Shown here piece by piece: positions 6,952-13,469 of a DNA stretch of 39,289 nucleotides (its first letter is position 1; every line of letters begins with the position of its first letter). The DNA is from a virus: the IMG/VR virus record IMGVR_UViG_3300017706_001243, positions 1-39,289 of that record, one strand, 5' to 3'. The position numbers and the translations under genes are program-made. The notes under the pieces are model-generated. The model had not been told where the DNA came from. It searched no databases and saw only the letters and a program-made list of their open reading frames with translations.

Positions 6952-6966
6952 GTGACGATGTGTCAC
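6952..6966. promoter_or_regulatory. Perfect inverted repeat GTGAC-N5-GTCAC, candidate operator
   Basis: The 15-bp site GTGACGATGTGTCAC has two perfect 5-bp half-sites and lies in the intergenic region between the exonuclease stop and hsp20. A further GTGACAT half-site occurs within the end of the exonuclease gene about 40 bp away. The spacing fits a dimeric repressor or activator site. No regulator has been assigned to it. Confidence 0.35.
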
Positions 6967-6990
6967 TGTTTTATTAAATTGAAGTAAATT

Positions 6991-7722
6991 TTAGTGACAT
7001 ATTGGCATACCCGACATTTTTAATATGACGTTTGCGGTAGCCTTAATATCTTTCTCACAATAAGTTTTTATCTCATCGTGTCTGTCATTCCAATAATATT
7101 CAGAAACTTCTGAACCTGACATGGCATCTTTTGGAGAGGGGATGCCTAGGACTTCTGAAATGAGTCCTAGTTTAGCAGAGTCCCATCCTCCGAATTGCCA
7201 TACATCTTTTGTATCAAGTAAACAGTTTTCCCAAGGCTTCATTTTATGTAAGTGAAAATGTCTTGGTACTTTTACATCGTTAATTAAAGATCTTTTAATA
7301 ATATAAGGCATATCGAAACCTTTTATGAAGTGGCCAACCCATTTCATCCCTGGGTACTTTTGCATGATCTTAGAGGACATATCGTGAAAGTCCTTTAGTA
7401 TCTTACCTTCATCAGTCCCGTTGAATGAGACAGCCTTAAAACCATTAGGAAAGCCTGTTTCGTCAAATTGTAATTGACCAATAGAAATACAAACAATTCT
7501 ACCCCATTCTGGATTTAGACCAGCCATTCTTGGAAACATCTTATGTGGATCTTCAAACTCGGCTAATTCCACCGGATTCTTTTGAACCAACTGCATAGTC
7601 TTTAGGTTCCAATATTGTTCTAATTCTGGGTTCTCATCGATAATCTCTTGAAACGTCTCTTTTTGAGTTGCTGTCTCAATGTCAATGAATATCATTTGTT
7701 TTAATTCGTCTATTGTGTACAT
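6991..7722 (-). CDS. DEDD-type 3'-5' exonuclease (DnaQ-like / PolB-exonuclease-like)
   Basis: This 243-residue protein has the RNase H-fold exonuclease motifs. ExoI is FIDIETA with D14 and E16. ExoII is seen as GHFIKGFDMPYI, with the usual N replaced, and the final acidic motif is TYCEKDI with Y and D spaced as in the DEDDy class. The length and these motifs resemble the stand-alone PolB-like 3'-5' exonuclease family common in Bacteroidota. It likely degrades or proofreads single-stranded DNA ends during replication or repair. The polymerase gene is not in this window. A terminator at 7748-7780 separates it from upstream genes, so it begins a unit that may continue into hsp20. Confidence 0.85.
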   Translation of the reverse strand: MYTIDELKQMIFIDIETATQKETFQEIIDENPELEQYWNLKTMQLVQKNPVELAEFEDPHKMFPRMAGLNPEWGRIVCISIGQLQFDETGFPNGFKAVSFNGTDEGKILKDFHDMSSKIMQKYPGMKWVGHFIKGFDMPYIIKRSLINDVKVPRHFHLHKMKPWENCLLDTKDVWQFGGWDSAKLGLISEVLGIPSPKDAMSGSEVSEYYWNDRHDEIKTYCEKDIKATANVILKMSGMPICH

Positions 7723-7747
7723 TCTTTAAATCTTTAATCCTTTTATA

Positions 7748-7780
7748 CTAAAAAACTGCCTAGCGTTAACTAGACAGTTC
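7748..7780 (-). terminator. Intrinsic terminator
   Basis: On the minus strand AACTGTCTAG pairs with CTAGGCAGTT, with one mismatch and a six-base loop, followed directly by TTTTTTAG. It lies downstream of the 34-residue gene at 7797-7901 and ends the transcription unit that begins upstream. Confidence 0.82.
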
Positions 7781-7796
7781 TTATACGTTCGAAGTC

Positions 7797-7901
7797 TTAT
7801 TTGTTTCTTAAGAACTTCCAGATTAATCCTATTAAACTATCGGCTTTATACTTCTTGCCTTTGTAGTTTAATAAGTAATCTTTTCTTTCATCTTTTTTCA
7901 T
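7797..7901 (-). CDS. Small basic protein, 34 residues
   Basis: An ATG at 7899-7901 opens a 34-codon frame beginning MKKDERKDYLLNYKGKKY and ending LIWKFLRNK before TAA. It is strongly basic with a short hydrophobic patch (SLIGLIW) near the C-terminus that could be an amphipathic helix. It starts 10 bp after the upstream gene and is followed by a strong terminator, as expected for the last gene of an operon. The function is unknown. Confidence 0.62.
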   Translation of the reverse strand: MKKDERKDYLLNYKGKKYKADSLIGLIWKFLRNK

Positions 7902-7911
7902 AATTGTTGTT

Positions 7912-8151
7912 TTAAGCCATCCAACCGTCTGAAGCTTCCCAATCTTTAATTGAGGTTAAGAGTGAATATGCTTCAAAAGAAAGTGCTACTGAAACGTAGC
8001 CGCCAGTTACTGAGTTTGGCACTTTATCTGGACTTAGATAATAGTCAGGTGCTTCCTTAATTCTACCATTAAGGAAATCAAACATTTGATCTACGTCCAT
8101 GTGATGGACCCAAATGTTTATATGCATACATGCCATATTTGCTTTACCCAT
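7912..8151 (-). CDS. Hypothetical protein, 79 residues
   Basis: This is an unrecognised 79-residue protein with several His, Met and Trp residues near the N-terminus (MACMHINIWVHHMDVDQM) and a hydrophobic middle. Its start overlaps the stop of the ATP-grasp gene by one base (TAATG), so it is probably translated in step with it and may act with that enzyme. No domain can be named. Confidence 0.65.
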   Translation of the reverse strand: MGKANMACMHINIWVHHMDVDQMFDFLNGRIKEAPDYYLSPDKVPNSVTGGYVSVALSFEAYSLLTSIKDWEASDGWMA

Positions 8152-9077
8152 TACTCTTTACTAAATCTTTTTTTATCGAACCCGATTGTCGAGTCAATAT
8201 CTTTCTTCTGGTACATATCTATCTGCGCGTCATCAGTAGAATGTAGTTTTTTATCATAATAATCTTGATAGACTTTTTTGTAGAGTAATGCCATTACACC
8301 ATAGAGAGGAGCAAACTCTGAAGACATTTCTACTACCCATGGTTTTCCATCAGTATCAACCATTAAGTCTATTGAGTATATGTCTAAACCTTTATGTGCC
8401 TCATTCATTTCCTGAAATACTTCATTCCATTCCTTTGGCATTTTAGATAAATCCTTTAGGACATATTTAAACAATAGTTTATCTTCTTTCTTTTTTGTCA
8501 TCTCTTTGGTCTCCTTGTTACCATGTACTCTTTGTACCCACATAACAGGCTCACCTCTCCACATCATTATTCTGTGTTCTTCATCGATGTCTATCTTCTC
8601 GCTGAAGACTTCAAAATCAGAAAGGTCCATATCTTTAGCTGCTTCGAGAGTATCTATTTTAATAATACCTTGTCCAGAATATCTGTTATCTGGTTTTGCT
8701 ATAATAGGGAATTCTAACTGATCTAAATCTTTTGCATCTGATGTAGTCTTAGGCACATGTTTAGAATCTTTGTGTGTTTCGTGCCATTTAACTTTTGATG
8801 CTATTTCCATCTTCTTCTCCTTAGGATTATAGATTAATTCTTTTGGAGTACCTGCATCTAATAGTCTTTGTGTATGGATATTACAAAAATTAATTACAGG
8901 CATATCAGCCTTCATAGGCTCATTACCTTTAGTAAATAATTGCATATAATTTCTAGCAAAGCAAGACTTATCAGTTACGTACTTAAAATCAGTCAGCTCA
9001 GTGGATACGCACATAATAACTTTATGCAATCCTCCGTAACCCTCATTAAGGAATGTATGGAAATCTTTAATAATCAT
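8151..9077 (-). CDS. ATP-grasp ligase-like enzyme
   Basis: The 308-residue protein shows the ATP-grasp arrangement of RimK/glutathione synthetase-like ligases. It has the nucleotide-binding segment IIAKPDNRYSGQGI (about residues 125-138), the FSEKIDIDEEHRI strand, and the metal-binding C-terminal motif SIDLMVDTDGKPWVVEMSS. Such enzymes couple ATP hydrolysis to forming an amide bond between a carboxylate and an amine, often amino acid addition to a peptide or protein. The substrate is unknown. The N-terminus MIIKDFHTFLNEG matches a T4-type capsid-targeting leader with an L-N-E/G cleavage site after E12. A GATATATAATC element abuts the start codon. Confidence 0.75.
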   Translation of the reverse strand: MIIKDFHTFLNEGYGGLHKVIMCVSTELTDFKYVTDKSCFARNYMQLFTKGNEPMKADMPVINFCNIHTQRLLDAGTPKELIYNPKEKKMEIASKVKWHETHKDSKHVPKTTSDAKDLDQLEFPIIAKPDNRYSGQGIIKIDTLEAAKDMDLSDFEVFSEKIDIDEEHRIMMWRGEPVMWVQRVHGNKETKEMTKKKEDKLLFKYVLKDLSKMPKEWNEVFQEMNEAHKGLDIYSIDLMVDTDGKPWVVEMSSEFAPLYGVMALLYKKVYQDYYDKKLHSTDDAQIDMYQKKDIDSTIGFDKKRFSKE

Positions 9078-9078
9078 A

Positions 9079-9090
9079 GATTATATATCT
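9079..9090 (-). promoter_or_regulatory. Candidate promoter abutting the start codon (AGATATATAATC)
   Basis: The minus strand reads AGATATATAATC followed by T and the ATG at 9075-9077. The last 11 bases are identical to the element before the gene starting at 5848. If active, it would give a leaderless or nearly leaderless transcript. Confidence 0.45.
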
Positions 9091-9096
9091 ATGAAT

Positions 9097-9525
9097 TTAG
9101 GATGGGAATACTTCTATAGTTCTTTCTTCTCTAACTAAATCTGCCCATTTGCCTTCATATCTTGTACCTTTGACAATATGGTTATCAACCCAGTGATAAT
9201 TACCACCTCTAGGCTTTTCCATTAGTAGGCCATGGTATTTGAATCCATGTTTATTTAACCATGTTTCTGTAATCTCTCTTACCTCTTCAGTTCTTGAAGT
9301 AAAGAATGTAATTACATGTCCTTCGTCAAACCATTTATTAAGAGTCTCTACTGAGCCTTGATATGGTTCTACTACTGACATTCTTTCTGGTTCTTCGTTT
9401 GGTACATCGTCAGTAATTGTACCGTCAATATCAATTAAATAATTCTTACAACCGTTCTTTAATACTGGAGAGACTAAGTGTCCGTCATCTCCTACTATCT
9501 TATTAAATGTGATTTCTTTTTTCAT
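9097..9525 (-). CDS. HAD-superfamily phosphatase
   Basis: The 142-residue protein has the HAD nucleophile motif LIDIDGTITDD, with D32 and D34, the second motif TSRTEE (Thr/Ser), and the late lysine and acidic motif MEKPRGGNYHWVDNH. It is a short, capless HAD phosphatase of the kind often found in sugar and capsule gene clusters. It may remove a phosphate from a sugar intermediate for the adjacent glycosyltransferases, which is inferred from context. I chose the ATG at 9525 because the longer frame to 9570 overlaps the upstream gene by 31 bp and adds a basic tail without homology. The gap to the upstream stop is then 14 bp. Confidence 0.82.
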   Translation of the reverse strand: MKKEITFNKIVGDDGHLVSPVLKNGCKNYLIDIDGTITDDVPNEEPERMSVVEPYQGSVETLNKWFDEGHVITFFTSRTEEVREITETWLNKHGFKYHGLLMEKPRGGNYHWVDNHIVKGTRYEGKWADLVREERTIEVFPS

Positions 9526-9539
9526 GTATCTTTTGTTAC

Positions 9540-10898
9540 TTAGTTTTCTTTTCTCATAAATGAAACGCAAATGTATCTCTTACCTGCGTAAATTGGTCTA
9601 GCACCATGTAAGTGTGTAACCATACCAGGGTGAAGTGTCGCAACTCCTACTCTTTCTGGATTTGATAATAAATTATATTTTGGAAACCATGTTCCACCAC
9701 CGTCAAATTCATCATTTAATTTAACCACCATAGTTACGTGGCTAAAGTCGTGATGTAATGAAAGGTGTGATTGTCTATCTGTAGTATATCTTGCAAGGAA
9801 GTTTTCGCTAAACATATCCTTCCAACCTTTACCTTCTAAAGTCCATAAGTGAATACAAAGAGGATAAACAACTTCTTTAAGTACTTGATGATATGCGTCT
9901 TGTAAATTTATGTCTTGTAATAAAACATCGTTTGTAGGATAAAACTCATGTCTATCAATTGTCCACTTGTCCAGGGCTTCTGAAAGAGCTACAGCTTCTT
10001 TACAAAACTTCTCTGTAAATAGTGGGAATTCATATACGTTATGTCCAATATCATCAACCATTAAATCATACTCACCTTTTAGCATTGATTGATTTACATA
10101 TTTTAATTTCCAAGCATCCCAATCCGCTGTGTCTAATATTTCAAAATATGGTTCTTTAGGTGTTTTTAGTTCTGTTTGTTTTTTCATTAAATTAGGATTT
10201 AATTTAGGATCTAGTTCAATTGTTGAATCTTCTTGCGCTCTTTTCTGTTGAATAAACTTTTCAGACTCATGAGCTATCGCAGTTAATGTTGGCGGAAATA
10301 AAGCTGCAATATCTGGTCTTCTATGTGTAGAATAAGTTGCTGCTAAAAATTCATCAGCCGGAATTAAATTCTGCTTAATCTTATAGTTGTTTAATAATTT
10401 CTTTGCACCTTCTAAAGTAACTACATAAGCATGTGTACAATAACTTGCGGTTGGTGTAACCCAGCTACCTCCTACAGACTCTTCTTCTGCCTTCTTATTA
10501 ATCTTCCATCTACCAAGGTATGCAATATCAAAATCTACAGTAGGTTCATCTAGTTCTCCTACTTCGCCATTACCTTTAAAGTCATCTTCTAAGATTAAAG
10601 TTCTTTCTAAACCTTCAGCTACAATTCTTTCCCATACTTTAATATGAGATACCATACACCCTACTTCACCTGGAATAACATCTCTTTTCCACCAGTCATT
10701 CCATGTATCTTCAAGCTTCCATTTACTATAAGCGGCATAACCTTCTGGAGCTCCTTTTTCAACACCATTCCATGCAGGAAATATTTCATACCCAGTTTGG
10801 TTTGTAAAGTTTAAACCTTGTAAACCATTAAGCGTCTTGTCCTGCATTTCAGCATCTTGACTATCTAATGATATTATATAAATTTTATCTATGTTCAT
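9540..10898 (-). CDS. Bifunctional collagen-type GT25 glycosyltransferase and lysyl hydroxylase (PLOD-like)
   Basis: This 452-residue protein has two domains. Residues about 1-230 are a GT25 glycosyltransferase with the IYIISLDSQ start, the PGEVGCMVSHIKVWERI block and the LEDD metal motif at 103-106. This is the family of collagen galactosyltransferases and LPS transferases. Residues about 290-452 are a lysyl hydroxylase catalytic domain with HHDFS (Fe ligands H382 and D384), GGGTWF, HPGMVTHLH (Fe ligand H431) and GKRYICVSF (2-oxoglutarate-binding R441). These spacings match animal PLOD enzymes well. It should hydroxylate collagen lysines and attach a sugar to hydroxylysine. I chose the ATG at 10898, which overlaps the upstream gene by 14 bp. 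The longer frame to 10955 lies wholly inside the neighbour. Confidence 0.9.
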   Translation of the reverse strand: MNIDKIYIISLDSQDAEMQDKTLNGLQGLNFTNQTGYEIFPAWNGVEKGAPEGYAAYSKWKLEDTWNDWWKRDVIPGEVGCMVSHIKVWERIVAEGLERTLILEDDFKGNGEVGELDEPTVDFDIAYLGRWKINKKAEEESVGGSWVTPTASYCTHAYVVTLEGAKKLLNNYKIKQNLIPADEFLAATYSTHRRPDIAALFPPTLTAIAHESEKFIQQKRAQEDSTIELDPKLNPNLMKKQTELKTPKEPYFEILDTADWDAWKLKYVNQSMLKGEYDLMVDDIGHNVYEFPLFTEKFCKEAVALSEALDKWTIDRHEFYPTNDVLLQDINLQDAYHQVLKEVVYPLCIHLWTLEGKGWKDMFSENFLARYTTDRQSHLSLHHDFSHVTMVVKLNDEFDGGGTWFPKYNLLSNPERVGVATLHPGMVTHLHGARPIYAGKRYICVSFMRKEN

Positions 10899-12036
10899 AA
10901 TTGTTCGCGTTTTCTTGTTCTTGTCTAAGTCTATTATATGAATGCTTATCTGCATCCCAATCTACATCTAGTTCACCATCTATAAGTTTCCTAAATAACT
11001 CTTTCCAAACATAGGCTCTTTGATTCCATGTTTGTTTACTTGCCCATCGATGTGCTTTATTCTTTGCAAATATTTTAAGAGATGGAGATAACTTCTTCAA
11101 TGTTTCTATTAATTTATCCCACTTTGTTTCATCATCGTCTAGTATAATACCAGAGTGTACAGTTTCTTTTAAGCCTGCTACTTTAGTAACTATAGGTAAG
11201 ACTTTAGCGTATTGCATTTCTAAAGCTGTAATACAATAGGTCTCTTCATAAGATGTTAAGTAACACCAATAATCAGATTCTAACATCGCCCTATGTAATG
11301 TTTTTTGATCTACAGGTCCGTGGAATGTAACCCCTATATTTTCTAATATTTCTTTATGTTCAGTAATCCACTCCATTTGTGAATATTCATTAGAATATGC
11401 TGGCCAATAAACATTTAATGTAGCATCATATAATACGTCTTTTATTCTAGGCCAGTTTTTTAATAGGTCTATTAAATCTCTATCAATTGCTGATGACCAT
11501 ATAAATGAGTTAATCTTTTTCTTAGGATGTCCTACAAATGTAGACTTGTCAATACCATTACCAATCTTAGCCTGATTTTCTTTTAGCCATCTATAATTAT
11601 CTTGGTGTTTCCAGGCATGCCAATGTGTTAACGTGACTGTTGCATCTAAGTAATCAGAATCATAATCCATGATTTCCTGTACTAAATCGTTTTCTATTTC
11701 TACGCCATTCCACCAATGGTGTACTTCTGTATTATGCGCCCAAAATATCTTCTTAGCATTATACTCTCTAAATTCTAAAGCAAAGTGAGCGTAAGAAGTT
11801 CCTACAATAATATCGAAAGAATCGTGGTGTTTATTATGTATATGTTTAAGATTACAATATTCAACACCTCTTATATTACCTGAATTTTTAACCATACCAG
11901 ATACTACAACGTCATAACCAAAAGTAACTAGTTCTTCTGCTATTTTAATTACTGCTATTTCTGAACCTGCAATTCCTGAAGTTGTGTTACCATCCCATTC
12001 GTTCTTTTGGTAACCTGTATAAATAAGTACTTTCAT
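10885..12036 (-). CDS. Glycosyltransferase, GT-B fold (GT4-like)
   Basis: This 383-residue protein has the GT-B architecture of group 1 glycosyltransferases. The N-terminal Rossmann half has a Gly-rich acceptor loop (NTTSGIAGSE). The C-terminal donor half has the NVYWPAY and VTFHGPVDQ strands. The conserved late motif TSYEETYCITALEMQYAKVLPIVTKVAGLKETV carries the E-x7-E donor-binding acidic pair. It transfers a sugar from a nucleotide donor. The specific donor and acceptor are unknown. It is 3 bp after the 2-oxoglutarate dioxygenase gene and overlaps the lysyl hydroxylase gene by 14 bp, so its acceptor may be hydroxylated or already galactosylated collagen. LPS or DNA acceptors remain possible. 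Confidence 0.85.
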   Translation of the reverse strand: MKVLIYTGYQKNEWDGNTTSGIAGSEIAVIKIAEELVTFGYDVVVSGMVKNSGNIRGVEYCNLKHIHNKHHDSFDIIVGTSYAHFALEFREYNAKKIFWAHNTEVHHWWNGVEIENDLVQEIMDYDSDYLDATVTLTHWHAWKHQDNYRWLKENQAKIGNGIDKSTFVGHPKKKINSFIWSSAIDRDLIDLLKNWPRIKDVLYDATLNVYWPAYSNEYSQMEWITEHKEILENIGVTFHGPVDQKTLHRAMLESDYWCYLTSYEETYCITALEMQYAKVLPIVTKVAGLKETVHSGIILDDDETKWDKLIETLKKLSPSLKIFAKNKAHRWASKQTWNQRAYVWKELFRKLIDGELDVDWDADKHSYNRLRQEQENANNYEHR

Positions 12037-12039
12037 ATA

Positions 12040-12654
12040 TTATCTGTAATGAGCTCCACCAACCCAAAGTACCAAAGATTTTCTAGTACCTTTTGTAACT
12101 GGACTTACTCTATGCATCATATAACTTGCAAATAAAACTCCTACACCAGCTCCTCTTTCACAAGTTCTAACATGACTAAATTCACCATCACCATTACTTC
12201 CAGTACAGAGTTGTAGTTCACCACCTTCATAATCATTACTATCAGATAATTGAATAGTAATTGAAACCTTTCTTCTAGATGGTAGTTCACCTGGACCAAT
12301 ATCTTGGTGCCAGTCATAATGTCCGTTTTCAGAAGCATAGTATTCTGTGTATTGAATACACTCTAATGCACTTCTTAAATCAAAATCCCATAATGCATCA
12401 TTTGCTTCTGTAGAAAGAGTCATCATTCTTTCATATAACCAATCCCAGTCAGCGTTATCTTTTGGAAGCCATTTTACCATTGAAGATCTAGTAGACCCTC
12501 CGTCTTTGCTGCCAATTGTTGTAGCTCTTTCTGCTTCTGGGAGTTCACTTGCAAGGGCTATAACCTTGTCAACTTCTTCTTTACTTAATGCGGTTTTAAA
12601 CCAGTAATATTCTTGTGGGTTGTTTTCTTTTGTATCGTATAGATATTTTGCCAT
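12040..12654 (-). CDS. 2-oxoglutarate/Fe(II) dioxygenase, prolyl-4-hydroxylase-like
   Basis: This 204-residue protein is a compact double-stranded beta-helix dioxygenase. The iron ligands are DWHQD (H116 and D118) and MMHRVSPV (H181), and the 2-oxoglutarate-binding basic residue is KGTRKSL (R191). The fold and spacing place it with the P4H/PKHD (PiuC-like) branch, relatives of which occur in marine phages. The adjacent collagen genes make collagen residues an attractive substrate. However, Pro in these collagens is mostly at X rather than at the Y position favoured by animal prolyl-4-hydroxylase, so it may hydroxylate something else. It follows the unknown gene ending at 12682 by 27 bp. Confidence 0.88.
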   Translation of the reverse strand: MAKYLYDTKENNPQEYYWFKTALSKEEVDKVIALASELPEAERATTIGSKDGGSTRSSMVKWLPKDNADWDWLYERMMTLSTEANDALWDFDLRSALECIQYTEYYASENGHYDWHQDIGPGELPSRRKVSITIQLSDSNDYEGGELQLCTGSNGDGEFSHVRTCERGAGVGVLFASYMMHRVSPVTKGTRKSLVLWVGGAHYR

Positions 12655-12681
12655 GGAAAATAATGTTTAACAGTTATACAA

Positions 12682-13128
12682 CTAATGTTCTATTTGTTTA
12701 TTTATCCACCTTAATTTTATGCGATTAATATTATTAGATATAAGCTTTCCTGTGTTATCCCACTCAGATAGTCTAAAAGAACATGTTTGGCTAGTTCCAA
12801 ACAATCCCCACCATGCTTTAGTATGTATTATATTAGATATTATATCTCCAGAGGGCGCATCCTTAGAAGCCACTGAAATGGCTATATCTTTTACTATCTC
12901 CGGATTGCATGAATTACCTATTGCTGTTGTATTATCTAGCTTAAATTCATAAGTACCATAGGGGGAATCACAATAACCTAAACTAGCATAATAGTCTTCA
13001 TACATTAAGAATTGTTTAAATTCATAATCTGAAACAGAATCTAATAATGGAAGAGTATACCATTCAACCTCTGTTAAGAATGCTGTAATTATTGTATCTT
13101 CTCTTTTAGAAAGTAGAAGTAACGACAT
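12682..13128 (-). CDS. Hypothetical protein between collagen fibre and hydroxylase genes
   Basis: I do not recognise this 148-residue protein. It has many aromatic residues, acidic patches and a few cysteines, no signal peptide and no obvious repeats. Its ATG overlaps the stop of the Hint-containing collagen gene by one base, so it is probably translated right after the fibre. In T4-like phages the gene immediately downstream of a fibre gene is often its assembly chaperone, which makes a fibre-folding or collagen-trimerisation helper a reasonable but unproven idea. Confidence 0.65.
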   Translation of the reverse strand: MSLLLLSKREDTIITAFLTEVEWYTLPLLDSVSDYEFKQFLMYEDYYASLGYCDSPYGTYEFKLDNTTAIGNSCNPEIVKDIAISVASKDAPSGDIISNIIHTKAWWGLFGTSQTCSFRLSEWDNTGKLISNNINRIKLRWINKQIEH

Positions 13129-13469
13129 TAAAGTCCTGCTTGAGTCTCAGCGATTGCAGCCCTTGCTTCAAGTTCTTTTATCGCTTCAATTAATAATGCA
13201 TTTAAGTGGTTATAGTTAATTGTATAATAACCGTCTTCTCCTTCGTCCTTTGGAAGATGTTCTAATACTTCTACTAGGTCGGGCTCAATAGCCGCTAACT
13301 CTTGTGCAATTAAACCAATTCTTCTAGGTTTTTGTTCACCATCTTCAACCCTATCGTAACCGAATCTATCAGCTAAATCATTTGAATAGAAATAATAAGA
13401 TTCCATTTGTTTTACTTTCGCTAAAGCGTTTGTAATAAGGCCTTGTACACTTTTAAGTCTTTCATCAGA
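13128..13469 (-). other. Peptidase S74 intramolecular chaperone domain
   Basis: This encodes the last 113 residues of the fibre. The domain opens with SDERLK, where the Ser is the self-cleaving nucleophile and the Lys five residues on is its base. It ends with the helical [20 protein letters not shown] segment that forms the trimeric coil. Such domains fold the fibre trimer and then cut themselves off. Confidence 0.85.

Noticed and set aside
8506-8721. Plus-strand open frames opposite the ATP-grasp gene and similar ones elsewhere
   Set aside because: They are antisense to well-supported genes, have no recognisable domains, and no gene on the plus strand is supported anywhere in this window.
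9525-9570. Longer start for the HAD phosphatase at 9570
   Set aside because: It would overlap the upstream gene by 31 bp and add a basic, non-conserved tail. The ATG at 9525 follows the stop by 14 bp.
10898-10955. Longer start for the GT25-lysyl hydroxylase gene at 10955
   Set aside because: The extra 19 residues lie inside the upstream glycosyltransferase gene and show no similarity to GT25 proteins, which begin near IDKIYIISLD.
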